A stretch of 64,000 nucleotides of DNA from Pedobacter changchengzhani (GTDB lineage: Bacteria; Bacteroidota; Bacteroidia; Sphingobacteriales; Sphingobacteriaceae): NCBI RefSeq assembly GCF_004354365.1, contig NZ_SJCY01000001.1:496001-560000 (forward strand). The letters are read 5' to 3'. Of this stretch, positions 27,141 to 35,939 are shown piece after piece. The translations under genes and the position numbers were made by a program. Below the pieces are notes generated by a model. The model did not search any database and was not told the origin of the DNA. It saw only the letters and a program-made list of their open reading frames with translations. Each line of letters starts with the position of its first letter. Position 1 is the first letter of the stretch.

Positions 27141-27173
27141 ATTGCGAAGGCGTAGAAAAAATGCCTTCGCAAT
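27141..27173. repeat. Perfect 11-bp inverted repeat between divergent genes
   Basis: ATTGCGAAGGC at 27141-27151 pairs with GCCTTCGCAAT at 27163-27173 over an 11-base A-rich loop. It lies between the divergent starts of the helicase and MFS genes, so it is not in a normal terminator position. It may be an operator or a relic hairpin. Confidence 0.6.
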
Positions 27174-27247
27174 TACGAGTTAAGCAGATAATTATATCCA
27201 GATGATATTTTACGCTTTTTATTTACGATAGAATTTAGAACTTTGCA

Positions 27248-28480
27248 GTGCAAAATCGTTCATACATAATTTTTTCCATTTTGGATTCATCAAGCGCAAA
27301 TCAGGATAGTACAAATCAGCCAGCAACCGGATCTGCATCTTACAAAATTTCGCCAAACCGTATTCGAGTGGCGGTTTCTTTATTTTATTTCGGACAGGGA
27401 ATTGCATTTGCATCTTGGGCAAGTCGCATACCAGATATTAAGCACAGTTTAAACCTATCAGATGGGCAATTGGGCAGTATTTTGCTAGCCTTGCCGGCTG
27501 GACAATTATTAACGATGTTTTTTTCGGGCAGGTTGGTTACTCGTTTTGGAAGTAAAAGAATTTTAACCATTACCGCACCACTATATGTGTTGGCCTTAAG
27601 TAATTTAGGATTGGCAACTGCACCATGGCACCTCACGGTTTTTCTGTTTTTGTTTGGTGTAATTGGTAATATGTGCAATATTTCGGTAAATACTCAAGGC
27701 GCAGAAGCAGAAAAGTTATTTGGCCGACCGATTATGACGTCCTTTCATGGCGCTTGGAGCATTGCAGGTTTTACAGGGGCTTTGGTTGGTTTGTTAATGA
27801 TGAATCTCCATGTTATACCTTATTATCATTTTTGGTTTATTGTAGTTTTAATTTGGATAAATGTCTTTTTTAATCACAAATATTTAGTGCCTGGTAAGGG
27901 CGCAGTTAGGGAAAGATCGCGGAAATTTGTAATGCCCGATTCGAGTTTATTGCAGTTAGGCATTATTGGATTTTGCAGTATGGCAACCGAAGGTGCGATG
28001 TTTGATTGGAGTGGCGTTTATTTTAAAGAAATTGTTAAAGCGCCAGCATCGCTGGTTATTTTGGGTTATGCATCTTTTATGGTAATGATGGCAACCGGCC
28101 GTTTTGTTGGCGATAAAATTATTGCAAAATTAGGAAGACGAAGAACAATTCAGTTTAGTGGTTTAATTATTTCTTCTGGTATGTTTTTATCGGTGCTTTT
28201 CCCTCACATCATTACTGCAACTTTAGGTTTTATGTTGGTAGGTATAGGTGTTGCCAGTATTGTGCCATCGCTTTATAGTATCGCTGGTAAGCACAATAAA
28301 GTAGCCCCAGGCATTGCAATTACAATTGTTTCGGGGGTAAGTTATTTCGGGTTTTTGTTAGGTCCGCCATTAATTGGTGGCATTTCGCAACTCTCCAGCC
28401 TACAATATTCTTACGGGGTAATTGGTTGTTTTGGCTTACTAATAAGTTTTTTGGTCGTTAAAATTAAGGCGATAGATTAG
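27248..28480 (+). CDS. MFS transporter, YbjJ-like
   Basis: A 410-residue major facilitator with about 12 membrane helices. The first-helix signature FGQGIAFASWASRIPDIKHS and the loop GRLVTRFGSKRIL match the YbjJ-like branch. The start is uncertain: GTG at 27248 gives a 35-residue lead before helix 1, a TTG at 27281 is an alternative, and there is no in-frame ATG. The substrate is unknown. Confidence 0.85.
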   Translation: MQNRSYIIFSILDSSSANQDSTNQPATGSASYKISPNRIRVAVSLFYFGQGIAFASWASRIPDIKHSLNLSDGQLGSILLALPAGQLLTMFFSGRLVTRFGSKRILTITAPLYVLALSNLGLATAPWHLTVFLFLFGVIGNMCNISVNTQGAEAEKLFGRPIMTSFHGAWSIAGFTGALVGLLMMNLHVIPYYHFWFIVVLIWINVFFNHKYLVPGKGAVRERSRKFVMPDSSLLQLGIIGFCSMATEGAMFDWSGVYFKEIVKAPASLVILGYASFMVMMATGRFVGDKIIAKLGRRRTIQFSGLIISSGMFLSVLFPHIITATLGFMLVGIGVASIVPSLYSIAGKHNKVAPGIAITIVSGVSYFGFLLGPPLIGGISQLSSLQYSYGVIGCFGLLISFLVVKIKAID

Positions 28481-28690
28481 TGATTTATTTATGTGGCGAA
28501 AGGTATTGTAAGAATTTGTAACAGTTTAAAACGCTAATATGTTAACGCTTCGGTTTACATAATTCTTCGATTGTGAAACAAAGATTAGCCATCATTTCTA
28601 ACTTGCCAAAACGAATCAAAACCAAAACTTTTTATCGATAAATATGTTTTAATAACGCTTATCTAACAAAGTTTATTAAACATTTTTTAT

Positions 28691-29158
28691 ATGGATAAAT
28701 TGCAAAAAGCATTAGTTTGTGGGGTGTCTGGTACGAGCTTTATGACTGCTTCAAGCGCTCTAATGTCACTGTTGCCAAATGAGGAGTTTAGAGAAACAGA
28801 TCAGTTAGAAAAGTTGATCGGAAGAATGTTCCCTTTTCTCTCCAAAAATGCGAAAGTGATTGCAGGTTGGGGCGCTCATTATGCAGTGGGTGTTATTTTT
28901 GCTTTAGTGTATGTTGAGCTTTGGGAGAAAAAGGAAATTGAACACAGCATTAAAAACGGCATTATCTTAGGTTTATTGAGCGGAATATTAGGCCTTTTTG
29001 TATGGAGAGCAACTTTTAAAAACCATCCTTTGCCTCCTAACAACCGAAAACTTCATTTTTATCTTCAAAGAATTCCTGCGCATGTAGTTTTTTCGGTATT
29101 TGCCACCATAACTTATAACATTTTAAAACAAAAAGAGCTACAACAGCAACCTGCATAG
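28691..29158 (+). CDS. Small membrane protein, unknown function
   Basis: A 155-residue protein with about three hydrophobic segments, including GAHYAVGVIFALVYVELW and GIILGLLSGILGLFVWRATF. It has no recognised motif. It stands alone, with about 200 bases of non-coding DNA on each side. Confidence 0.72.
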   Translation: MDKLQKALVCGVSGTSFMTASSALMSLLPNEEFRETDQLEKLIGRMFPFLSKNAKVIAGWGAHYAVGVIFALVYVELWEKKEIEHSIKNGIILGLLSGILGLFVWRATFKNHPLPPNNRKLHFYLQRIPAHVVFSVFATITYNILKQKELQQQPA

Positions 29159-29360
29159 TGCAATAGTTTTACTTATTTATAGTTGCCGAGTTATAGTTGC
29201 CAATATTAAACTATTCGTAAAAAAAAGTGGCAACGGTGAACACGTACCAAATTTTGTTGATGGGTTAGAAAGACCGTAATTAGGATAATTTTTGAAATGT
29301 TTGATTTTTTTGTTTGTTGAATGAGATATTTATAATATAATTGAGCTAAAATTAATTACG

Positions 29361-29576
29361 ATGAGCGAGGATAAAATCATCAAACTGTTGATGAAAGGCA
29401 GAACATTACCCGAGATTTCTGAATACCTAAAGGAGAAAAACGTTAGACCCAGTAGTCTCAGTTATTTAGAAAAATTGTTGAAAGCCATGAAAGATGAGCA
29501 TAAGGCAAAAACCATGTTTCACCTAGGGGCTATTCTATCAACAAAAGCAATTACGAAGAAGGGGTTGAAGAAATAA
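29361..29576 (+). CDS. Small hypothetical protein (71 aa)
   Basis: A Lys-rich helical protein. It begins MSEDKIIKLLMKGRTLPEIS, which looks like a helix-turn-helix start (LMKGRTLPEISEYLKEKN), followed by a second helical part. DNA binding is possible but unproven. It is isolated between two membrane-protein genes. Confidence 0.6.
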   Translation: MSEDKIIKLLMKGRTLPEISEYLKEKNVRPSSLSYLEKLLKAMKDEHKAKTMFHLGAILSTKAITKKGLKK

Positions 29577-29848
29577 TTTGAATTTGATAATTTTTCAACT
29601 ATACATTTTTCGTTAATGATGTTTCTGCTTAAAATTTAGTATAATTTTTAAAGTTCATTCAAAATTCATTTTTGTGAATTATTTTTAGAACATATTTAAT
29701 TGAGAAATTTTCTTTATTGAGATGTAATTACAGCGAGTGATTTTCATCGATGTTATTGATTATGGCAGGGAAAACTTGCGATATTAAAGTGTATTTACAC
29801 CATACACTCAGTTATTTATTACCATATTGTAAAACCTTAAATCTAAAT

Positions 29849-30280
29849 ATGAAACCATCTACACTGCCAAATGAATTGAAGACTTGGCATGATACGCACA
29901 AGCACACTGCATCGTTTGGACAAAAGTTAGCCGATAAGGTTGCTACGGGAATGGGTTCTTGGAGATTTATAATTATCCAAACGGTAATTGTAATTGCTTG
30001 GATGGTGATGAATGTAGTTGGTTTTATTTACCATTGGGATACCTATCCATATATATTATTGAATCTGTTATTTTCTACGCAAGCGGCCTACGCAGCACCG
30101 ATTATTATGATGGCTCAAAACAGGCAAAACCAACGTGATAGAGCGCAAGCGGATAGTGACTATAAGACTAATATTGCCGCAAAGAAAGAAATTGAACAGT
30201 TAATGAAGAGGCTGGATGCTATTGAATTAGATAAACTTGATAAGATTATTTCGTTGTTGGAAGCTAATCCTAAAAGTTAA
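29849..30280 (+). CDS. DUF1003 membrane protein
   Basis: The ATG at 29849 gives 143 residues, beginning MKPSTLPNELKTW; an ATG 99 bases upstream adds a stretch unlike the family. The DUF1003 hallmarks are present: GSWRFIIIQTVIVIAWMVMN (helix 1), LNLLFSTQAAYAAPIIMMAQ (helix 2) and NRQNQRDRAQADSDY, followed by a coiled-coil tail. The function is unknown. Confidence 0.88.
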   Translation: MKPSTLPNELKTWHDTHKHTASFGQKLADKVATGMGSWRFIIIQTVIVIAWMVMNVVGFIYHWDTYPYILLNLLFSTQAAYAAPIIMMAQNRQNQRDRAQADSDYKTNIAAKKEIEQLMKRLDAIELDKLDKIISLLEANPKS

Positions 30281-30427
30281 AAAACTAACGTTTTCCTGGT
30301 TTTTGAAAATGCCGAAGTTTGCGAAATAAATTGATTACTCGAAGCGTATATCAGAAAAGCCCCTCAACTTCTTGTATTGTAGATGCACTTTTGCTTATAA
30401 AATGCGAAGTAAATTTCCCTAACCGTA

Positions 30428-30706
30428 TTACCCGATTTTTACACCTTTCCAAAAAGCAACATATCCTTTAATTTCTTTTGCTGCATCTTTTGGATTGGCA
30501 TAATACCATGCTGCATCTTCGTTTTTCTGTCCGTCAACTTCTAAAGTATAGTAAGATGCTTCGCCTTTCCAAGGGCAAGTGGTGTGCTTGTTCGATGCTT
30601 GAAAAAACTCTTTTTTTAACGAGCTAGCAGGGAAATAATGATTGTTTTCAATTACAATTGTATCATTGCTTTCGGCCAAAGTTTTATTGTTCCAAGTCGC
30701 TTTCAT
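30428..30706 (-). CDS. DUF427 domain protein
   Basis: The ATG at 30706 gives 92 residues beginning MKATWNNKTLAES; the longer frame to 30808 would overlap the pth promoter region. The DUF427 core is clear: YFPASSLKKEFFQAS, then HTTCPWKGEASYYTLEVDG and AWYYANPKDAAKEIKGYVAF. The biochemical role is unknown. Confidence 0.88.
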   Translation of the reverse strand: MKATWNNKTLAESNDTIVIENNHYFPASSLKKEFFQASNKHTTCPWKGEASYYTLEVDGQKNEDAAWYYANPKDAAKEIKGYVAFWKGVKIG

Positions 30707-30811
30707 AATTTTTATTTTTTTAAAGTTAACCGCTAAACAGAGAATTTGTTTGAAAAATTTGTGTATAATAAATATGGAGTTCAACATTAACTTTTCATTC
30801 CGTTGCAATAA

Positions 30812-30839
30812 TTGATCTCACAAAGTTTTTTTACCTTTG
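30812..30839 (+). promoter_or_regulatory. Promoter of pth
   Basis: TTG at 30812-30814, 17 bases, then a perfect TACCTTTG at 30832-30839. The ATG at 30845 follows after 5 bases. This rules out the upstream in-frame start at 30812, which is itself part of the promoter. Confidence 0.65.
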
Positions 30840-30844
30840 CCGTT

Positions 30845-31405
30845 ATGAAATATCTTATCGTTGGTTTAGGAAATATCGGTCCGGAATATGCACATACACG
30901 GCATAACATTGGATTTGATATTGCCGATGAACTGGTTAAAAGCTTAAATGGAAGTTTTGATAACATCCGTTTGGCTTATTACGCCGAGGTAAGTTTTAAA
31001 GGTAAAAAGCTCCATGTAATAAAACCAACTACTTTTATGAACTTGAGCGGCAAGGCTGTTAACTATTACATGAAAGAGCATAAAATAGCGCCAGAAAATG
31101 TTTTAGTTATTGTTGATGATTTGGCTTTACCGCTGGGTAAACTTCGATTAAAATTACAAGGAAGTAGTGCTGGACATAATGGTTTAAAAAGCATTGAAGA
31201 AGTTTGTGGCGGACAAAACTATGCGCGGTTACGTTTTGGTATTGGCAACGATTACCCAAAGGGGAGGCAGGTTGATTTTGTTTTGGGCTTGTTTGATAAG
31301 AAAGAACAATTGGAATTACCAGCTTTAGTTGATAAAAGTGTAGAACTGATAAAAAGTTTTGTAACGATTGGTCCTGCGCATACAATGACTGCTTTTAATA
31401 AATAA
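30845..31405 (+). CDS. pth: Peptidyl-tRNA hydrolase
   Basis: The enzyme releases peptides from peptidyl-tRNA. The 186 residues starting at 30845 (MKYLIVGLGNIGPEY) include the catalytic His in HTRHNIGFD, the FMNLSG loop, the VDDLALPLG Asp, and Asn in GSSAGHNGLKSIE. It is monocistronic, with its own promoter. An element of the AACGCCCAAA family lies directly downstream. Confidence 0.96.
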   Translation: MKYLIVGLGNIGPEYAHTRHNIGFDIADELVKSLNGSFDNIRLAYYAEVSFKGKKLHVIKPTTFMNLSGKAVNYYMKEHKIAPENVLVIVDDLALPLGKLRLKLQGSSAGHNGLKSIEEVCGGQNYARLRFGIGNDYPKGRQVDFVLGLFDKKEQLELPALVDKSVELIKSFVTIGPAHTMTAFNK

Positions 31406-31803
31406 TCATATTAAGAAAGCTCATAAACTAATTTTGATTTCCGTTATATGCTAGCGTAAATGTGTTGCGGTTTACGAGTTCCCCACCTTCTTTTAAAGGA
31501 GGGGGTGTAATAGGTTTGTATGGTGACGGTTTAAATGCCACTATAATAATTACAAATATTTAAGCTAGGTTTTATTTGCGTTAGGGATAGAAGCGATATA
31601 CTTTTTTGTTAAAGATTACCTCAATAAATTACAAAAAAGATAAAGCGGATAGCCCGCCCGAACGCCCAAAGAAATCTTATAGTTTCTATTAAGTTTGCTG
31701 AAAACGACAACGGGTAGAATTAAAAGAGATTTATGCGCTAATGATTAAACAAAAAAAGACCACCTTTCGATGATCTTTTTAAAAATATGATGAACCTTAA
31801 CGG
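31406..31803. repeat. Dispersed element copy 1 and other non-coding sequence after pth
   Basis: No gene is seen. The gap contains a CCCCACCTTC/AAGGAGGGGG hairpin near 31481-31505, then GCGTTAGGGATAGAAGCGAT from 31578 and AACGCCCAAA at 31661-31670. The last two landmarks recur with similar spacing at 41259-41368 and 47323-47429. A weak terminator-like hairpin at about 31752-31780 (AAAAAGA with TCTTTTT) probably serves the TPR gene. Confidence 0.6.
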
Positions 31804-32487
31804 TTATTTAGCCTGACCTTGCGCTCTCGCAATATACCCATCAATTAATTGCGCTTCTGCACTTTCTGGATACTGCGTTTTGATTTTTGTATATGCATCA
31901 GCAGCACTTTTAAAATCTTTGTCGGCCTCGTAAACTAAACCCAATTTTTTAAGAAACATTGGCGAGGTAAACTTGCTCGCCTTATCTGAAGCTTTTTTGT
32001 AGTAAGTAACTGCTTGCTTGTAATCTTTCAATTCGCTATAAGCATCGCCCAATAAGCCTAAAGCCAATGGATCTGCTACTGGACTGCCTGTTGCGCTGTA
32101 TTTACTTAAAGATTCTACCGCTTTTCTGTAATCGCCTTTACGCAAATAAATACCACCTAAATACAAATTTGCTAAATTAGCAGACTTGGTATTGTCATAA
32201 TCTGTAGCAATTTGCTCTAAACCTGGATAACCTGGGAAACCATTTTTACCTGGCTCGCCTTTAAGTGCGTAGTTAGATAAAGAATCGATGCCGACAGCTT
32301 GTTCTGCTCTAAACATTTTGCCAGAAGCTTCTTCTGCACGATTTTTTAGGTAAAAGTTTTGATACCAAAAATATACGCCAACCAATACAATGATAGCAGC
32401 AACTATAAATAATAAGCTTTTACCGTTTTCTTGTAAAAATGAACCTTTTCTGATCGGTTGAGTTGGGTGTTTATCTGTTGTGGACAT
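31804..32487 (-). CDS. Membrane-anchored TPR protein
   Basis: The ATG at 32487 gives 227 residues; the promoter upstream supports this start. A short cytosolic N-terminus precedes one membrane helix (SLLFIVAAIIVLVGVYFW). A periplasmic tetratricopeptide domain follows, with repeats such as ANLYLGGIYLRKGDYRKAVE and ALGLLGDAYSELKDYKQAVT. It resembles YfgM-type proteins, which assist the Sec translocon. That role is only inferred. Confidence 0.88.
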   Translation of the reverse strand: MSTTDKHPTQPIRKGSFLQENGKSLLFIVAAIIVLVGVYFWYQNFYLKNRAEEASGKMFRAEQAVGIDSLSNYALKGEPGKNGFPGYPGLEQIATDYDNTKSANLANLYLGGIYLRKGDYRKAVESLSKYSATGSPVADPLALGLLGDAYSELKDYKQAVTYYKKASDKASKFTSPMFLKKLGLVYEADKDFKSAADAYTKIKTQYPESAEAQLIDGYIARAQGQAK

Positions 32488-32510
32488 GTTTGTTTTAAAA
32501 ATTAAGATTG

Positions 32511-32540
32511 CAAAAATACATTTTTCAATCAAACTATCAA
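32511..32540 (-). promoter_or_regulatory. Promoter of the TPR gene
   Basis: Read on the minus strand: TTG (plus-strand 32538-32540), 19 bases, then a perfect TATTTTTG (plus-strand 32511-32518). The start codon lies 23 bases further on. Confidence 0.65.
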
Positions 32541-32612
32541 TCTTTATTTCAAGTATTTAATTAAAAGCTAGTTATTTTAGTGCTTAAAAAACGGTAAATT
32601 GCGCCATAATTT

Positions 32613-33716
32613 ATGTGGTTAAAGAATATTACGCTCCTTAATTTTAAAAACTATAGCGAAGCTGGGCTTAGTTTTAACGAAACTGTTAATGTTTTTACAG
32701 GCAATAATGGATCTGGCAAAACGAATATGCTTGATGCAATACACTATCTGTGCCTATCGAAAAGCTACTTTAATCCTATAGATAGTCAGCAAATAAAAAC
32801 TGCGGAAGATTTTTTTATGATTCAAGGCGATTTTGATCGCAACGATAGGAATGAAAAAATTAGTTGTGGGGTAAAAAGGAATCAAAAGAAGCAATTTAAG
32901 CGCAATAAAAAAGAATATGATAAGCTTGCAGATCATATTGGATTGTTTCCGGTAGTGATGATTTCGCCTTATGATGTGAATTTGATTATGGAGGGTAGTG
33001 AGGAACGCCGAAAATTTATCGATAACGTTATTTCGCAAACCGATTCGCACTACCTCGATCAGTTAATTGCATATAACCGTGTGTTGCAAAACAGAAATGC
33101 GCTACTAAAGCAGATTGCAATAACAAAACGGTACGATGCCACTTTGTTGCAAATTTTAGATGAACAACTTATGGCGACTGGAAATAAAATTTTCGCCATT
33201 CGGAAAGCATTTATGACTGAATTTATTCCGCTTTTTAACCAATATTACGCGTACCTTACAGATCATAAAGAGTTGGTTGCGCTTAATTACCAATCGCAAT
33301 TAAATGAGACTGGTTTTGATGAGTTGTTGAGAAAATCAGTTGAGAAAGATAGGGTTTTAGAGCGAACAACAACAGGAATTCATAAAGATGAGTTGGCATT
33401 TTTAATTAGTGATATGCCTTTAAAAAAGTTCGGCTCTCAAGGGCAACAGAAATCTTTTTTAATAGCTTTAAAATTAGCGCAGTATGCTTATTTGGCTAAA
33501 AATAAAGGATTTAAGCCGTTGCTTTTGCTTGATGATATTTTTGATAAATTAGACGATAATCGTGTGCAAAAATTAATGCAGATGGTTTCTCACCAAGATT
33601 TTGGGCAAATTTTTATTACAGATACTGGTATTGGCCGGGTAAAAACCATTTTCGAAGCCATAAAGGTGGAGGCAACTTTGTTTACAGTAGATAACGGACA
33701 AATACAACATGCGTAA
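32613..33716 (+). CDS. recF: DNA replication and repair protein RecF
   Basis: A 367-residue SMC-like ATPase that helps load RecA at gaps. Walker A is FTGNNGSGKTNMLDAI, the signature motif is KFGSQGQQKSFLIALKLAQ, and Walker B is LLLLDDIFDKLDDNR. It overlaps the next gene by 8 bases, so recF and the DciA-like gene are coupled. Confidence 0.96.
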   Translation: MWLKNITLLNFKNYSEAGLSFNETVNVFTGNNGSGKTNMLDAIHYLCLSKSYFNPIDSQQIKTAEDFFMIQGDFDRNDRNEKISCGVKRNQKKQFKRNKKEYDKLADHIGLFPVVMISPYDVNLIMEGSEERRKFIDNVISQTDSHYLDQLIAYNRVLQNRNALLKQIAITKRYDATLLQILDEQLMATGNKIFAIRKAFMTEFIPLFNQYYAYLTDHKELVALNYQSQLNETGFDELLRKSVEKDRVLERTTTGIHKDELAFLISDMPLKKFGSQGQQKSFLIALKLAQYAYLAKNKGFKPLLLLDDIFDKLDDNRVQKLMQMVSHQDFGQIFITDTGIGRVKTIFEAIKVEATLFTVDNGQIQHA

Positions 33717-33999
33717 ACCGAATGATATTATTGTAAAGGATGCGATTAGCAAAATGATTGATGTTTATCGAATCCGTAAGAAATTTGATGAAACGGCGAT
33801 TGTAGCCATTTGGCCAGAAATTATGGGTACTGCTATTGCAAATCGCACTACACAAATCTACATTCACGATAAGAAATTATTTTTAAGGATAGAATCATCG
33901 GTAATTAAAAATGAACTGCTTATGGTTAAACAGGGCATTATTAAAAGATTAAATGATCATGCTGGTAGCGAAGTGATTACAGAAATGATTTTTCTTTAA
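33709..33999 (+). CDS. DUF721/DciA-like protein
   Basis: A 96-residue protein of the DUF721 family. WPEIMGTAIANRTTQIYIHD and KLFLRIESSVIKNELLM match the DciA core. DciA is the ancestral loader of the DnaB helicase. Coupling to recF fits a replication role. Bacteroidota commonly carry this gene in place of dnaC, which supports but does not prove the function. Confidence 0.88.
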   Translation: MRKPNDIIVKDAISKMIDVYRIRKKFDETAIVAIWPEIMGTAIANRTTQIYIHDKKLFLRIESSVIKNELLMVKQGIIKRLNDHAGSEVITEMIFL

Positions 34000-34132
34000 C
34001 GGATTTTAAGCTGATCAGACAGAAATCTAAATTCAGTTTCCGTAACGCTATCCTGCAAAGCATAGGATAATATTGAAATTATCTTGCACCCGCATAAGCG
34101 TAACACTGGTATGCAAATGATGGAATAAAAAA

Positions 34133-34180
34133 TGAGCTTGCCGAATCCTTTAATTTTTTAAAGTTTATTCAACAAGCTCA
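34133..34180. terminator. Hairpin between the DciA-like gene and the small lipoprotein
   Basis: TGAGCTTG at 34133-34140 pairs with CAAGCTCA at 34173-34180, with an A/T-rich inner arm. A run of A precedes it. It may end both convergent transcripts, although the loop is long. Confidence 0.4.
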
Positions 34181-34210
34181 GTTTAGTAAGTATAATTATT
34201 AAGGCTTTTT

Positions 34211-34384
34211 TTAGCTTTTGCCACCAAAAATCTTTGATAAAACCCAGATGATTAGTGCAAGTACAATTACAACTACAATAACACCAGACCAAACACCGGC
34301 TTTAAAAATGCCTCCAATAACTTCGCAACTACTTAAAGTAGTACATAAAAAAGCAATAATTGCTAATGGGAATATCTTTTTCAT
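34211..34384 (-). CDS. Small lipoprotein with a C-terminal membrane helix
   Basis: The ATG at 34384 gives 57 residues. A lipoprotein signal (KKIFPLAIIAFLCTTLSSC) has its lipidated Cys near residue 20. A hydrophobic segment follows (VIVVVIVLALIIWVLSKIF-like) and then a basic end. Similar tiny proteins in Bacteroidota are sometimes labelled as phosphatidate cytidylyltransferase; no such domain can be seen here. The function is unknown. Confidence 0.75.
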   Translation of the reverse strand: MKKIFPLAIIAFLCTTLSSCEVIGGIFKAGVWSGVIVVVIVLALIIWVLSKIFGGKS

Positions 34385-34441
34385 ATCTATGTCAATTTTA
34401 ATATTTAACAATAGAAGTTTGTAAAAAGTTTTACCGAGCAG

Positions 34442-35197
34442 TTATTTTCCGTTTACTTTTAACAACTCAATTTCGAAAATAAGTGTGCTATAAGGAGGAA
34501 TATCTTTACCTGCGCCATTTTCTCCATAAGCTAATTCGTAAGGAATGTAGAATTTATATTTCGAACCTGCAGGCATTAATTGTACACCTTCTGTCCAACC
34601 GGTAATTACTCTATTTAGTGGAAAAGATATTGGTTCTCCTCGATCGTACGAGCTGTCAAACTGTTTGCCATTAAGTAAAGTTCCTTTATAATGCACCAAT
34701 ACAGAATCTGTTGCTTTAGGTTTAACACCTGTTCCAGGTCTTAAAACTTCGTATTGAATACCACTAGCTGTAACCTGTACACCAGCTCTTTTTTTGTTTT
34801 CTTCTAAAAATGTTTTTCCTTCTGTAATATTCATTTTAAATTTATTTTTTTTAGCGAGTACTAAAGCTTCGTTTATAACTTTTTGAGCTTTTTGTGGATC
34901 CAATATTAAATTTTTGCCTGTAAAGGCATCTTTCAATCCCATCATAAAAATATCGTAACTCATTACATCAATTCCGTTAGATTTTATGCCAGCACCTACC
35001 GATGAACCGAAAGCATAACTTGCAGAATCTAATTGGGTTTTTAACCGTTGTATTGTGCCAGATTTTGTGCCTACTACACTATTCTTTTTAGTGATTGTTT
35101 TTTTTGCCATTGGCTTTTTTGCCACTGGTTTTTTTGTTTGTGCGAAACCGCCAATTGTTAAAGCAGTTAAAAATACTGCAAAGCAAATCTTCTTCAT
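34442..35197 (-). CDS. FKBP-type peptidyl-prolyl isomerase, FkpA/Mip-like
   Basis: A 251-residue secreted isomerase. The signal peptide (KKICFAVFLTALTIGGFAQ) is followed by a Lys/Pro-rich stretch, an N-terminal dimerisation helix region (DSASYAFGSSVGAGIKSNGI) and a C-terminal FKBP domain (VLVHYKGTLLNGKQFDSSYD, then IPYELAYGENGAGKDIPPY). It assists folding of periplasmic proteins. A second, distinct FKBP lipoprotein lies 2 kb away. Confidence 0.93.
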   Translation of the reverse strand: MKKICFAVFLTALTIGGFAQTKKPVAKKPMAKKTITKKNSVVGTKSGTIQRLKTQLDSASYAFGSSVGAGIKSNGIDVMSYDIFMMGLKDAFTGKNLILDPQKAQKVINEALVLAKKNKFKMNITEGKTFLEENKKRAGVQVTASGIQYEVLRPGTGVKPKATDSVLVHYKGTLLNGKQFDSSYDRGEPISFPLNRVITGWTEGVQLMPAGSKYKFYIPYELAYGENGAGKDIPPYSTLIFEIELLKVNGK

Positions 35198-35277
35198 TAG
35201 TGATGTGTTAATATTTTAATAATGTTGTTTATTGTTTCTATTTCAATTTGGAAAGATACGAACTCTTTTAAAACAAT

Positions 35278-35301
35278 AAAACCCCGAAAATGCGGGGTTT
35301 T
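35278..35301 (-). terminator. Terminator of ndk
   Basis: A 9-bp stem AAAACCCCG/CGGGGTTTT with a 6-base loop lies just past the ndk stop at 35325. On the minus strand the run of U comes from the plus-strand A-tract at 35270-35281. Confidence 0.8.
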
Positions 35302-35324
35302 AAAAAGTATTTTTGTTTTCTAAA

Positions 35325-35744
35325 CTAGAAACGCTCGTCTGCTTTGAAAAAGAAATTGCCTTCAATTTCAGCGTTCTCGTCAGAGTCTGATCCGTGTACT
35401 GCGTTTGCATCGATAGATTTTGCATATTTTTGGCGGATTGTTCCTTCTGCTGCTTCTGCAGGATTAGTTGCGCCAATTAACGTTCTGAAATCTTCAATCG
35501 CATTGTCTTTCTCTAAAATAGCTGCAACAATTGGTCTTGATGACATAAAGGCAACTAAATCTTTATAAAACGGACGTGCCGCATGTACTTCGTAAAACTT
35601 ACCAGCAGTTTCTTCAGTAAGTTTAGTGTATTTTAATGCAATAATTTTAAAGCCTGCATTTGTAATGTCGTTCAATATAGATCCAATATGGCCGTTTGCA
35701 ACGCCATCTGGCTTAATCATGGTAAATGTTCTGTTTGTGCTCAT
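35325..35744 (-). CDS. ndk: Nucleoside diphosphate kinase
   Basis: The enzyme transfers the gamma-phosphate between nucleotides. The 139 residues begin [13 protein letters not shown], and the catalytic His is in [16 protein letters not shown] perfect TAGTTTTG -7 box (plus-strand 35765-35772) lies upstream on the minus strand, although no clear -33 box is seen. Confidence 0.96.
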   Translation of the reverse strand: MSTNRTFTMIKPDGVANGHIGSILNDITNAGFKIIALKYTKLTEETAGKFYEVHAARPFYKDLVAFMSSRPIVAAILEKDNAIEDFRTLIGATNPAEAAEGTIRQKYAKSIDANAVHGSDSDENAEIEGNFFFKADERF

Positions 35745-35939
35745 CGTATTTTAGAGTTTTTTTGCAAAACTACATTTAAATTATCGAATTAAAATATTTG
35801 CATTACTCAAAACAGAATTTTTGACTTAAAACTGCGTGTCGATTCTTATTTTTGTACACTATATAAATGCTTTCTAACTAAAGCGTTAAATGCTGTACAA
35901 CTAATATTAAAATTACTTAGCTTTGCAACGCAAAAAAAT

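Noticed and set aside
34211..34384. Phosphatidate cytidylyltransferase label for the small lipoprotein
   Set aside because: At 57 residues it is far too short and lacks the CdsA signature.
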